Positions 51,130-59,836 of a stretch of 64,000 nucleotides of DNA are shown here, one piece after another; positions within the stretch are counted from its first letter, which is position 1, and every line of letters starts with the position of its first letter. This stretch comes from Streptomyces sp. NBC_01275. GTDB taxonomy: Bacteria; Actinomycetota; Actinomycetes; Streptomycetales; Streptomycetaceae. The stretch lies in the NCBI RefSeq assembly GCF_026340655.1, contig NZ_JAPEOZ010000001.1:4278001-4342000 (forward strand), in the 5' to 3' direction. The translations under genes were made by a program, and so were the position numbers. The notes under the pieces are model-generated. The model had not been told where the DNA came from and searched no databases. It was given only the letters and a program-made list of their open reading frames with translations.

Positions 51130-52883
51130 AGGAGGGCCTCCGGGATGTCCAGGTGGCGGGAGCGCAGCCATTCGCCGAGGGCCTTGGCCTGCGGGTCGAA
51201 GCGGTGCTGGGCGGCGACGCCGTCCCCGAGGAGGCCCTCGACGACGAAGTTCAGGGCGCGCAGGCCGGGCAGGGCGTGCCGGGTCACCGTCAACCCGTGG
51301 CTCTCGGGTATGAGCTGTCGGAAGCGGTCGGTGGTCAGCTCGTGCACGAGCCACCGCCAGGCGTCGTCGGTCCTGACCCACACCCCCACGTTGGCGTTCC
51401 CGCCCTTGTCCCCGCTGCGGGCCCCGGCGACGAGCCCCAGCGGCGCGCACCGCACGGGCCCGGGCGGCGGGGGCTGCGGCAGGGGTGGTTCCGGTACTTC
51501 TTCGAGTACGAGGGTGTCGGCGGCCGGGGGCACGGGGACACGGCGTCCGTCGTCGAGGACGGCGACGTGCGCGACGGCGTCCTGGGGGACGTACGAGGCC
51601 TCGAAGATCCCGTAGGGGGAGCCCTTGCCCGGCGGCGCGAGCACATGGAAGCCGGGGTAGCTCGCCAGCGCCAGCTCCACCGCCGCACCGCTCAACGCCC
51701 GCCCCACGAGCGCCTGTTGCGGGTCCCGTACGACGAGCCGGAGCAGGGCGGAGGCGGTCTCCTCGGTGTCGGCGTCGGGCCGGTCGGTGCGGACGAGATC
51801 CCAACGGACCTCCCCCGGGCGTGACGTGGCGAGCGCCTCCGTCATCTGCTCCCGCACCAGCTCCGCCTTGGCCTCGATGTCGAGTCCGGTGAGCACGAAC
51901 ACGACCTCGTTGCGGAAGCCGCCCAGGCGGGTGCGGCCGACCTTGAGGGTCGGGGGCGGGGCCTCGCCGCGCACGCCGTCGATCCGGACCCGGTCCGGGC
52001 CGTCCTGGGTGAGCCGTACGGCGTCCAGACGGGCGGTGACGTCGGGTCCCGCGTACCGGGCCGGGCCCGTCTCGTACAGGAGTTGGGCGGTCACCGTGCC
52101 GACGTCGACGAAGCCGCCCGTCCCCGGGTGCTTGGTGATGACGCTGCTGCCGTCGGCGTGGATCTCGGCAAGGGGGAAGCCGGGGCGGCGGAGGTCACGG
52201 CGGCCCTCCCTCAGGCCTCCGTCCCTGAGACCTCCGTCCCTGAGACCCTCGCCCCCGAGGCCCCCGCCCCTGAGACTCGTCTCCCGGAAGAAGGCGTAGT
52301 TGCCGCCCGTGGCCTGCGTCCCGCACTCCAGGACGTGCCCGGCGACGACCGCGCCCGCGAGCCGGTCGTACTCCCCCGGCCCCCAGCCGAAGTGAGCGGC
52401 GGCGGGGCCGGTGACCAGGGCCGCGTCCGTGACCCGCCCGGTGACCACCACGTCCGCGCCCTCGCGCAGACAGGCGGCGATGCCGAAGCCCCCGAGGTAG
52501 GCGTGGGCGGTGAGGCTGCCCGGGTGGTCGGCGGTGCGGTCGTCGCCCTCGACGTGCGCGACCCGTACGGGGATGCCGAGCCGGTCCGCCAACTGCCGTA
52601 CGGCGTCGGCGAGCCCGGCCGGGTTGAGACCGCCCGCGTTGGCGACGATCCGGACCCGGCGGTCGTGGGCGAGGCCCAGGCAATCCTCCAACTGGCGCAG
52701 GAAGGTGCGGGCGTAGCCGGCGGACGGGTCCTTCAGCCGGTCCCGGCCCAGGATGAGCATGGTCAGCTCGGCAAGGTAGTCGCCGGTGAGGACGTCCAGT
52801 TCGCCGCCGGTGAGCATCTCGCGCACGGCGTCGAAACGGTCGCCGTAGAAACCGGAGGCGTTGCCGATGCGGAGGACCGTCAC
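51126..52883 (-). CDS. AtuA-like protein (DUF1446 family)
   Basis: 585 residues. The N-terminal 450 residues are DUF1446/AtuA (LRIGNASGFYGDRFDAVREM, GDYLAELTMLILGRDRLKDP, RIVANAGGLNPAGLADAVRQ); the C-terminal 120 residues form the AtuA-associated domain (LVAGARSGDKGGNANVGVWV). AtuA is required for citronellol/geraniol degradation in Pseudomonas, where it is thought to help cleave acetate from the hydroxylated, carboxylated intermediate. Residues about 200-225 are an inserted Gly-Leu-Arg-Asp repeat. It overlaps the genes on both sides (four bases upstream, TTGA downstream), so the operon is tightly coupled. Confidence 0.9.
   Translation of the reverse strand: MTVLRIGNASGFYGDRFDAVREMLTGGELDVLTGDYLAELTMLILGRDRLKDPSAGYARTFLRQLEDCLGLAHDRRVRIVANAGGLNPAGLADAVRQLADRLGIPVRVAHVEGDDRTADHPGSLTAHAYLGGFGIAACLREGADVVVTGRVTDAALVTGPAAAHFGWGPGEYDRLAGAVVAGHVLECGTQATGGNYAFFRETSLRGGGLGGEGLRDGGLRDGGLREGRRDLRRPGFPLAEIHADGSSVITKHPGTGGFVDVGTVTAQLLYETGPARYAGPDVTARLDAVRLTQDGPDRVRIDGVRGEAPPPTLKVGRTRLGGFRNEVVFVLTGLDIEAKAELVREQMTEALATSRPGEVRWDLVRTDRPDADTEETASALLRLVVRDPQQALVGRALSGAAVELALASYPGFHVLAPPGKGSPYGIFEASYVPQDAVAHVAVLDDGRRVPVPPAADTLVLEEVPEPPLPQPPPPGPVRCAPLGLVAGARSGDKGGNANVGVWVRTDDAWRWLVHELTTDRFRQLIPESHGLTVTRHALPGLRALNFVVEGLLGDGVAAQHRFDPQAKALGEWLRSRHLDIPEALL
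52203..52285. repeat. 15-bp in-frame repeats in the AtuA-like gene
   Basis: Units such as CTCCGTCCCTGAGAC encode five-residue Gly-Gly-Leu-Arg-Asp repeats between the conserved YAFFRETS and RPGFPLAEIHADG segments. Confidence 0.85.
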
Positions 52884-53701
52884 CCGGTCGCCCCCTTGGA
52901 CGCGTCACCCTTGGACGCGCGGCCCTTGCCGGGCGGGCCCGCGAAGGCCTGGGCGACGTCGAGCCAGCGGTCCGCGTCCGGGCCCACGGTGGTCAGGGCG
53001 AGGTCGGCGCGGTGGGCGCGCTGGGTGACGAGGAGGCAGAAGTCGAGCGCGGGGCCGGTGACGCGGTCGTCGGCGTCCTCGGGGCCGTACGCCCACACCT
53101 CACCTGACGGGCTGGTGAGTTCGATCCGGAAATCCTCGAACGGCACGGGCTGTCCGTGCACGCCGAAGGCGAAGTCGCGGGTGCGGACGCCGAGGCGGAC
53201 GATGTGCCGGAGGCGGTCGGTGGGGGTGCGGACGACTCCGAGCGCGTCGGCGACGTCGAGGCCGTGGGCCCAGGTCTCCATGAGGCGGGCGGTGGCCATG
53301 GAGGCGGTCGACATGGGCGGGCCGTACCAGGGGAAACGCGCGCCGTCGGGTGCGGCGCGCAGGGCGTCCGCCAGCGCCGCGCGACCGGACCGCCAGTCCG
53401 CGAGGAGTTGCGCGGACGGCTTCCGCGCGCCCTCCTGCGCGCCGTTGTCCACGAAGTCCCCGGGCTCGGCCAGCGCCTTCTCGATCTGCCGGGAGAAGGC
53501 GGGCACGTCCGTCACCGCGAGCAGCGAGGAGTGGTCGGTCCAGGCGAGGTGCGCGATCTGGTGGGCGATGCTCCAGCCGGGGGCGGGGGTCGGGAGCGCC
53601 CACTGCTCCGGCCCCAACTCGGCGACGATCAGGTCGAGTTCGTCGCTTTCGGCACAGAGGTCTTCGATCACGGGCGTCGGGTCGGCCATGGGGTGGAGCA
53701 T
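52880..53701 (-). CDS. TIGR03084-like protein (MDMPI/DinB fold)
   Basis: 273 residues from the ATG at 53701 or 269 from 53689. The fold of mycothiol-dependent maleylpyruvate isomerases is suggested by WSIAHQIAHLAWTDHSSLLA and MATARLMETWAHGLDVADAL, which would supply three metal-binding His/Glu/Asp side chains. The C-terminal part resembles an SCP2-like or wHTH domain. First gene of the operon, coupled to the AtuA-like gene by a four-base overlap. A thiol-dependent isomerase or hydrolase step is possible, but no activity is established. The tail RASKGDASKGATG is low complexity. Confidence 0.8.
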   Translation of the reverse strand: MLHPMADPTPVIEDLCAESDELDLIVAELGPEQWALPTPAPGWSIAHQIAHLAWTDHSSLLAVTDVPAFSRQIEKALAEPGDFVDNGAQEGARKPSAQLLADWRSGRAALADALRAAPDGARFPWYGPPMSTASMATARLMETWAHGLDVADALGVVRTPTDRLRHIVRLGVRTRDFAFGVHGQPVPFEDFRIELTSPSGEVWAYGPEDADDRVTGPALDFCLLVTQRAHRADLALTTVGPDADRWLDVAQAFAGPPGKGRASKGDASKGATG

Positions 53702-53721
53702 GGCAGGGGCTCAAGAAACAA

Positions 53722-53735
53722 GCAAGCATGCTTGC
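53722..53735. promoter_or_regulatory. Perfect 14-bp palindrome upstream of the Atu-like operon
   Basis: GCAAGCATGCTTGC, 20 bases before the first start codon and inside a small AT-richer patch. It has the size and position of a TetR operator and probably binds the operon's own TetR protein. Confidence 0.65.
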
Positions 53736-53778
53736 ATTTAATTTGCCGTCGCCGTTGCCGCCACAACTGTCATCACAG

Positions 53779-53833
53779 CTGGCGGCCCAGCTGCTGCCAC
53801 AGCGGCCGTCCCCGCTGCTGCCACAGCGGCCGT
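53779..53833. repeat. Direct repeats at the 3' end of a hypothetical gene
   Basis: CTGCTGCCACAGCGGCCGTC occurs twice in tandem (about 53798 and 53817), adjoining the stop of the minus-strand gene at 53833. Confidence 0.8.
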
Positions 53834-54276
53834 CACACGAAGATCACGCAGTACAGGCGGTGCCCCTCGGAACGGGCCCGGACCGCCATCTCGGCCAGCT
53901 CCGTCAGGAACGCGACGAGGTCCTCCGGATACATGCCGGGCGGGAACTCCTCGATGCGGGACCACGGTTCGGCGACCTGCCGGAACAGCTCGGGCGTCGC
54001 CGTCGCGAGGGCGTCCCGGAGCTCGTCGGCCAAGGTCACCAGGATGCCGTTCGCCCCCTCCGGATCGCCGAGGAGGTCGGCGAAGCGGGGCAGCTTCACG
54101 ACGTCGTCGTAGGCCAGGCCCGTGAGCAGGCTCTGGCCCTTGCCGAGTTCGACGCACGGGTCTATCCCCTTGGCGGAGAGGGTCGGGAGCCCCGCCTCTT
54201 CCGGGCCGCCCCGCTCCTGTGCGGCCAGCGCCGCCTCGTCGTCGGGGGCGCTGAAGTAGTCGTAAATATTTCCCAT
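53833..54276 (-). CDS. Hypothetical acidic protein
   Basis: 147 residues from the ATG at 54276 (MGNIYDYFSAPDDEAALAAQ); a further in-frame ATG at 54297 is less likely. Acidic and soluble; segments GLAYDDVVKLPRFADLLGDP and GILVTLADELRDALA suggest an all-helical fold and the end EGHRLYCVIFV a terminal strand. I recall similar small Streptomyces proteins without known function. Divergent from the PH-like membrane protein gene, 59 bases apart. Confidence 0.7.
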   Translation of the reverse strand: MGNIYDYFSAPDDEAALAAQERGGPEEAGLPTLSAKGIDPCVELGKGQSLLTGLAYDDVVKLPRFADLLGDPEGANGILVTLADELRDALATATPELFRQVAEPWSRIEEFPPGMYPEDLVAFLTELAEMAVRARSEGHRLYCVIFV

Positions 54277-54335
54277 GGGCGCATGCTGACACCGCACACT
54301 GACAATGAATGAGTCCTAGGACGGGGGGAGTTCCG

Positions 54336-55046
54336 GTGAACGACGGGATCGAGCGGGAGTACCGCAGACGGCGGGCGGTGCCGGCGGCGTACGTCACCCT
54401 GGCGGCCGTGACGGTGGTGATCGCCATGAAGGTGCTGAGCACGACGACGCTGTCCGGGCCGACGGCCTGGGACGCGCTGATCCTGGCGCTCTGGCTGAGC
54501 ATCGGCGGCCGGGTGGTGCTGGAGCAGTGGCGGGCGCGTACGTCCGTCACGGCCGCCGGGATCACCGTACGAGGGCTGCTGCGCACCCGTACCTGGGCCT
54601 GGTCCGACGTCTACGACATCCGGGTCGAGGGGAGCAAGCGGGGCAGCTTGCGCCGGCCGGCGTATCTGTACGGCTCGGACGGACGCCGGGTCCTCCTGCC
54701 CCACCTCGACGAGCATCAGCTGGACGACCCGATCGGCGAGGTCGCCGACCTGCGCGCCACCGCCGCAGGGGCCGGGCTCATGTCGCTCGAGACCCGGCCC
54801 GAGACGGAGGAGCGCATCACGCGCGGGGCACGTCGGCGCACCGCCGTGAACCGGGCGGCCGTCGCCACCCTGGTCGTCGTGGTCGCCATGTTCGTCCTCG
54901 ACACCTGGATGATCTTCACTGACCGGCCTACGCAGTCGGTCCTGCTGATCGCGTGCGTCCCGCTGCTCTGCCTGCCCGTGTTCTTCCTCCTCCTGGACCG
55001 CCTCGGCGAGGTCCTCGCCGCCCGGCGTTCCCCGACCCATCCCTGA
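54336..55046 (+). CDS. PH-domain-like membrane protein
   Basis: 236 residues from a GTG at 54336 with GGGGGGAG six bases upstream. Two N-terminal spans (VTLAAVTVVIAMKVL, ALILALWLSIGGRVV) are followed by a bacterial PH-like domain (TSVTAAGITVRGLLRTRTWA, WSDVYDIRVEG) and two C-terminal spans (VATLVVVVAMFVLDTWMIF, VLLIACVPLLCLPVFFLLLD). This matches the small actinobacterial PH-domain membrane proteins of unknown function. Convergent with the EamA gene. Confidence 0.75.
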   Translation: MNDGIEREYRRRRAVPAAYVTLAAVTVVIAMKVLSTTTLSGPTAWDALILALWLSIGGRVVLEQWRARTSVTAAGITVRGLLRTRTWAWSDVYDIRVEGSKRGSLRRPAYLYGSDGRRVLLPHLDEHQLDDPIGEVADLRATAAGAGLMSLETRPETEERITRGARRRTAVNRAAVATLVVVVAMFVLDTWMIFTDRPTQSVLLIACVPLLCLPVFFLLLDRLGEVLAARRSPTHP

Positions 55047-55064
55047 CGGATCCGGAGGCCTCCC

Positions 55065-56000
55065 TCAGGCCTCCGGAACCGCTCTCTTCCCCCGCCCCAC
55101 CTGGGTCCGCACCGCCCCCATGCTCGCCGCGATGACGAGTGCGACGGCGGCCGCCTGCAGGACGGAGAGGGCCTGGCCGAGGATGAAGAAGCCGGCCGTC
55201 GCGGCGATCGCCGGTTCCAGGCTCATCATGATCGCGAAGGTGGAGGCGGGCAGGCGGCGCAGCGCGAGGAGTTCGAGGGTGTAGGGGAGGACCGAGGAGA
55301 GGACGGCCACCGCCGCGCCCAGGCCCAGCGTCACCGGGTCGAGCAGCTTCGTGCCCGCCTCGGCGATCCCCAGCGGCAGGAACAGCAGCGCGCCCACCGC
55401 CATCGCCAGCGCCAGCCCGTCCGCCTGCGGGAACCGGCGACCCGTACGGGCACTGAAGACGATGTACGCCGCCCACATCGCCCCCGCGCCCAGCGCGAAC
55501 GCCACGCCCACGAGGTCGAGCCCGCCGAAGCCGCCCCCTCCGCCGCCGCTGAGCAGGAAGACGCCGGCGAGGGCGAGTCCGGCCCAGACCAGGTTGAGGG
55601 CGCGGCGCGAGGCGACGACCGACAGGGCGAGGGGGCCGAGGACCTCCAGGGTGACGGCCGCGCCCAGGGGGATGCGGTCCACCGACTGATAGAAGAGGCC
55701 GTTCATCGCGGCCATCGTGATCCCGAAGACGACCACCGTGCCCCAGTCGGTGCGCGAGTGACCGCGCAGGCGCGGCCGGCAGACGACCAGCAGCACGACC
55801 GCCGCCACCAGCAGCCGCAGCGCCACCACGCCCAGCGCGCCCGCCCTCGGCATCAGCGTCACCGCCAGCGCGCCGCCGAACTGCACCGAGACGCCGCCCG
55901 CGAGCACCAGCCCCACGGGGCCGAGAGAACCCCGGCGGCGCGGGCCGCCGGCGCGGGCGACGAGGGGAGCGGAGGCGGTGGCAGGGGTGGTGGCGGTCAC
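55065..56000 (-). CDS. EamA/RhtA-family permease
   Basis: 311 residues with about ten hydrophobic spans arranged as two EamA halves, for example GLVLAGGVSVQFGGALAVTL, ALGVVALRLLVAAVVLLVVC and the second-half signature AIMMSLEPAIAATAGFFILG. The SLEPAIAA segment is typical of RhtA-type exporters of threonine/homoserine and other metabolites. Located between a convergent membrane protein and the ABC exporter on the same strand; no evidence for a shared operon. Confidence 0.88.
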   Translation of the reverse strand: MTATTPATASAPLVARAGGPRRRGSLGPVGLVLAGGVSVQFGGALAVTLMPRAGALGVVALRLLVAAVVLLVVCRPRLRGHSRTDWGTVVVFGITMAAMNGLFYQSVDRIPLGAAVTLEVLGPLALSVVASRRALNLVWAGLALAGVFLLSGGGGGGFGGLDLVGVAFALGAGAMWAAYIVFSARTGRRFPQADGLALAMAVGALLFLPLGIAEAGTKLLDPVTLGLGAAVAVLSSVLPYTLELLALRRLPASTFAIMMSLEPAIAATAGFFILGQALSVLQAAAVALVIAASMGAVRTQVGRGKRAVPEA

Positions 56001-56109
56001 GGGCGGTCCAAAGGTTCATATGTTCATCGCGGTGCACTGTCGAGTCCACGGTAATGGACTACGTCAGGTGCGTAAACCGCTTATGCCTCTGTCTCGCGCG
56101 GTGAGACGT

Positions 56110-58248
56110 TCAGATTCCGGGCCAGGGCACCTCGTCGCGGAAGAGCGGGCGACCATCAGGGAGAGTCGTCGGGACGTTCCCGTAAGGGGCGGGGGCAGGG
56201 GCGGCGGCGTAGGCGGGGGCGTAGGGGGTGTACGGGTCGTACGGGTCGTACGCGGGTGCCGACGATCCCTGGTGGGCGTACTCGGGGCCGTACTGATACC
56301 CGTAGTCGGACCCGTAGCCGGCCCGGTACTCGGACCCGTAGCCAGTCCCGTACTCGGACCCGTACTCGGGCCCGTACGCCTGCTGAGCGACGGGTACGTC
56401 CGCGAACAGGGGCAGGCGCAGCTCGCCCGTGTCCATCGTCGCGTTGTTCTGCGAGCGGTGCAGACGGGCGTACGCGCCGCCCCGGGCCAGGAGCTCCCCG
56501 TGGCGGCCCGTCTCGACGATGCGGCCGCCGTCGACGACGAGGATGCGGTCGGCGTCGGGGGCGAGGTTGAGGTCGTGGGTGATCATGATGGTCGTACGGC
56601 CGGACATCAGGCGGCGCAGGGGTTTCACGACGCGGCGGGCGGCCAGCGCGTCCAGGCCGGTCGTCGGCTCGTCCAGGACGAGGACCGGGGCGTCACGCAG
56701 GATCGCGCGGGCGATCGCCAGGCGCTGGAGCTGACCGCCGGAGAGCCGGGCGGAGTTGGGGTCGACCTTCGTGTCGTAGCCGTCGGGCAGGCTCAGGATG
56801 AAGTCGTGCGCGTCGGCCGCGCGGGCCGCGTCCTCGATGGCCTGCTCGCTCGCGCCGGGCCGGCCGCAGGCGATGTTCGCGCGGACGGTGTCGTGCAGGA
56901 CGAGGGTCTCCTGCGGCAGCAGCGTCACGTACTCGCGCAGCCGGGCCAGCGGGAAGTCGCGCAACGGGACGCCGTCCAGGAGCACTTCGCCCGCGTCGGG
57001 ATCGTAGAAGCGCAGCAGCAGCTTGGAGACGGTGGACTTGCCCGCGCCGCTCGGGCCGGTGACGATCACCAGCTCGCCGGGGTGCACGGCGAACGCCAGG
57101 TTCTCCAGGGCCGCCTTGTCCGCGCCCGGGTAGCGGAAGGAGACGTCCCTGACCTCGATCGTGCCGTCCGGGCGGCCGGGCTCGGAGACCTGCCGGGGGT
57201 CGGCGACCGAGGGCTCGACGTCCAGGATCTCGATCAGCCGTTCCGCGCCCGCCGTGGCCGCCGTGACGGTCAGGCCCAGCTGGGCCAGGCCCTGGATCGG
57301 CGGATAGAGGTAGCCGAGGAAGGCGGCGAAGGCGAGGAGCTGGCCGAGGGTCATCCGGCCGGTGGAGATCTCCCACGCGCCGATGCCGATCACCGCGAGC
57401 ACGCACACCGTCTCGATGACCTGCACCAGCTGCTCGTACGCCTCGTTGAGACGGGTGGAGCGGACGGAGGCCCGGAACCAGGCGGTCGCCTCCTCGTGCA
57501 GCCGTCGGCGTTCGGCGTCGCGGCGGTCGTAGGCCTGGGTCAGGACGATGTTGCCGAGGGACTCCTCCACGACCGAGGTGATCGCGCCGTCGGCGACCCG
57601 GCCCTCGCGGGAGACGTCCTTGATGGAGCCGGAGAAGCGGCGGGCGGCCAGCCAGAACAGGGGGGCCAGGACGAAGGTGGCGGCGGCCAGGTCCCAGCGC
57701 AGCCAGAAGGCGGCGGCCGCGTAGAAGAGTGCGGAGAAGGCGGCCGAGGCCGCGCCGACCAGCCCTGACACGACCAGGGTCTCGATCGCCTCGACGTCAC
57801 TGGTCAGGCGGGACAACAGGTCGCCCTGACGGTGGCGTTGGAAGAAGTGCGGCGGCAACTGCTGTACGTGGTCGAAGACATGCTCGCGCAGTCTCATCAC
57901 GAAGCGTTCGGTGGCCCAGGCGGCCAGGGAGTTGCCGGCGTAGGCGACGAGCGCGCCGACTACGGCGACGCCCAGCCACTGCGCCGCCGGCGACCAGAAC
58001 GCGCTCAACGAGCCCTGCTGCAGGGCGTTGTCGGTGAGTTCGCCGAAGAGCAGGATGGCCTCGGTCTCGGCGAGCGCGGCGAGGATCGTGCACACCCAGA
58101 CGATCACCAGCCACTTCCGCAGGCCCTTCGTCAGCGGCCAGAATCTGCGGAACGCGGTGCGGGCGGGAATGGTGGGGGTGCCGTACTCGGAGTCACCGTA
58201 CTCGGACTCATCGTATTCAGAGTCGTCATATTCGACTTTCTCACCCAC
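56110..58248 (-). CDS. ABC exporter half-transporter (fused membrane and ATPase domains)
   Basis: 712 residues from the GTG at 58248. A short N-terminal Tyr/Asp/Ser repeat (YDDSEYDESEYGDSEYG) is followed by six membrane spans (residues about 45-330), then the ATPase with Walker A GPSGAGKSTVS, signature LSGGQLQRLAIARAIL and Walker B VLVLDEPTT. The last 110 residues are Tyr/Gly/Pro-rich with repeats like YGPEYGSEYGTGYGSEY. A homodimer would form a type IV exporter of lipid, peptide or drug. Unusual are the matching Tyr-rich tails at both cytoplasmic ends. Confidence 0.9.
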   Translation of the reverse strand: MGEKVEYDDSEYDESEYGDSEYGTPTIPARTAFRRFWPLTKGLRKWLVIVWVCTILAALAETEAILLFGELTDNALQQGSLSAFWSPAAQWLGVAVVGALVAYAGNSLAAWATERFVMRLREHVFDHVQQLPPHFFQRHRQGDLLSRLTSDVEAIETLVVSGLVGAASAAFSALFYAAAAFWLRWDLAAATFVLAPLFWLAARRFSGSIKDVSREGRVADGAITSVVEESLGNIVLTQAYDRRDAERRRLHEEATAWFRASVRSTRLNEAYEQLVQVIETVCVLAVIGIGAWEISTGRMTLGQLLAFAAFLGYLYPPIQGLAQLGLTVTAATAGAERLIEILDVEPSVADPRQVSEPGRPDGTIEVRDVSFRYPGADKAALENLAFAVHPGELVIVTGPSGAGKSTVSKLLLRFYDPDAGEVLLDGVPLRDFPLARLREYVTLLPQETLVLHDTVRANIACGRPGASEQAIEDAARAADAHDFILSLPDGYDTKVDPNSARLSGGQLQRLAIARAILRDAPVLVLDEPTTGLDALAARRVVKPLRRLMSGRTTIMITHDLNLAPDADRILVVDGGRIVETGRHGELLARGGAYARLHRSQNNATMDTGELRLPLFADVPVAQQAYGPEYGSEYGTGYGSEYRAGYGSDYGYQYGPEYAHQGSSAPAYDPYDPYTPYAPAYAAAPAPAPYGNVPTTLPDGRPLFRDEVPWPGI

Positions 58249-58345
58249 TGCACAAACCCCATTCCCGTCAAGTACTTCCAGGCACGTCCAAGTACTTCCA
58301 AGAACTCCAATGACTCCAACGACTCCAAGAATTTCCCGGAAAAGG
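58249..58345. other. Spacer with short direct repeats
   Basis: Contains two CAAGTACTTCCA copies and several GACTCCAA units just upstream of the ABC exporter gene and downstream of the terminator. Probably the exporter's promoter region. Confidence 0.5.
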
Positions 58346-58379
58346 AAAGGGGCCGACGGTGTCCACCATCGGCCCCTTT
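58346..58379. terminator. Rho-independent terminator
   Basis: Stem AAAGGGGCCGA (58346-58356) with TCGGCCCCTTT (58369-58379) around a 12-base loop; on the minus strand it ends CCCCTTTCCTTTTCC. Placed 12 bases after the stop of the 40-residue peptide gene; could work on both strands. Confidence 0.8.
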
Positions 58380-58390
58380 TCAGCCTGGGC

Positions 58391-58513
58391 TCAGTTGTCC
58401 CTGCCGGGCACCGGCGGCTGCGGCTGGCGCTTCTTCGGCTTGGGCTTCGGCGGCGGCGGGAGCTGCTTCGACTTGGGCTTGGGGGGCAGCGGGGCAAGCT
58501 TCTTGAAGCTCAT
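58391..58513 (-). CDS. 40-residue Pro/Lys-rich small protein
   Basis: Runs from an ATG at 58513 to TGA at 58391. It begins MSFKKLAPLPPKPKSKQLPP and continues PPKPKPKKRQPQPPVPGRDN. TTAGGAG lies six bases before the ATG and a strong terminator follows the stop, so it forms a complete small gene. The protein is basic, proline-rich and probably disordered; it could bind nucleic acid or an acidic partner. Unrecognised; too short for usual gene finders. Confidence 0.7.
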   Translation of the reverse strand: MSFKKLAPLPPKPKSKQLPPPPKPKPKKRQPQPPVPGRDN

Positions 58514-58690
58514 TGCGACTCCTAAGGGGAGATTGCGCTGTTCTGTCGTTCATCGTTCGGGATTCCGCGTCCGGCTCCCGACACCCAGAAACTTACACGC
58601 TTCTCATCTTCGGAAAAGGCAAAATCAGCAAAGCTCCACTGTGAATACCCTTGGAGAACCTGGGAGTTGCTCCAGGGAGCTATGGGTGAG

Positions 58691-59815
58691 CTATCTGCGC
58701 GCCATGTAAAGGTCGAGTGCCCTGTGCAGAACCTTGTTGAGGGGGAAGTCCCACTCGCCGAGGTACTCCACGGCCTGCCCGCCCGTGCCCACCTTGAAGC
58801 GGAGCAGACCGAGCAGGTGGTTGGAGTCCTCCAGGGTGTCGGTGATGCCCCGCAGGTCGTAGACGGCGGCCCCGAGTTCGTGGGCGTCGCACATCATGCG
58901 CCACTGCATCGCGTTGTTGGGCTGGACCTCGCGCTTGTGACCGGTGGAGGCCCCGTAGGAGTACCAGACGTGTTCGCCGACGGTCAGCATGGTGGCCGCG
59001 GCGAGGACGTCGCCGTCGTGGTGGGCGAGGTAGAGGCGCATACGGTCGGGGTGTTCGGCGTTCAGCGCGGTCCACATGCGCTGGAAGTAGGGGAGCGGGC
59101 GCGGGATGAAGCGGTCGCGCTCGGCCGTCTCGGTGTAGAGCGTGTAGAACGCCGGCAGGTCCTCGTGGCCGCCCCGGACGACCTTGACGCCCGCCTTCTC
59201 CGCCTTCTTGATGTTGCGCCGCCACTGCTGGTTGAGGCTACGGTGCACCTCCTCCAACGACCGTCCGGCGAAGGGCACTTGGAACACGTACCGGGGTTGT
59301 CCGGCGGCGAAGCCGTCCTCTCCCCCCGGCTCGGTCTGCTGCCAGCCGGCCCGCCGCAGCCGGTCGGCGACCTCGAAGGCACTCGGTTCGTACGAGGTCG
59401 CCTCGGCGTCCCGCAGCCGGTGGGCGTCCGGATCGGCGATGGCCGCCTTGACGGCGTCGGCACTCCAGCGCCGTACGACGACGGGCGGGCCCATCTTCAC
59501 CGAGAACGCGCCCCGCGCCTTCAGATGCGCGAGCATCGGCTCCAGCCACCGCTCCACCAGGTCGGGCGCGGACCAGTCGACGACCGGCCCCTCGGGCAGA
59601 TACGCCAGGTACCTCTTCAGCTTCGGCAACGGCCGCAGCAGCGCCAGCCCCACGCCGACCAGCAGCCCCTCCTCGTCGAACCAGCCCAGGCTCTCCGCCC
59701 GCCAGTCCGGCTTCACCTCGCCCCACGAAGGGATCTGCATATGGCTGGCGGAGGGACGGGCCGCGACGAACGCGAGGTGCGCGTCACGGGTGATCGGCTG
59801 GACACGCAGGCTCAT
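58691..59815 (-). CDS. FemX/FemAB-like peptidyltransferase
   Basis: 374 residues made of two GNAT-like halves. Visible segments are SASHMQIPSWGEVKPDWRAE, the central NQQWRRNIKKAEKAGVKVVR and the C-terminal VWYSYGASTGHKREVQPNNA followed by MQWRMMCDAHELGAAVYDLR, all typical of Fem ligases. These enzymes use aminoacyl-tRNA to add an amino acid to the peptidoglycan lipid II stem peptide; Streptomyces uses FemX for the interpeptide Gly. Which FemX paralogue this is cannot be told. It lies after the fused oxidoreductase on the same strand. Confidence 0.9.
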   Translation of the reverse strand: MSLRVQPITRDAHLAFVAARPSASHMQIPSWGEVKPDWRAESLGWFDEEGLLVGVGLALLRPLPKLKRYLAYLPEGPVVDWSAPDLVERWLEPMLAHLKARGAFSVKMGPPVVVRRWSADAVKAAIADPDAHRLRDAEATSYEPSAFEVADRLRRAGWQQTEPGGEDGFAAGQPRYVFQVPFAGRSLEEVHRSLNQQWRRNIKKAEKAGVKVVRGGHEDLPAFYTLYTETAERDRFIPRPLPYFQRMWTALNAEHPDRMRLYLAHHDGDVLAAATMLTVGEHVWYSYGASTGHKREVQPNNAMQWRMMCDAHELGAAVYDLRGITDTLEDSNHLLGLLRFKVGTGGQAVEYLGEWDFPLNKVLHRALDLYMARR

Positions 59816-59836
59816 GCGCGGGGCTCCTTCGGGAGT

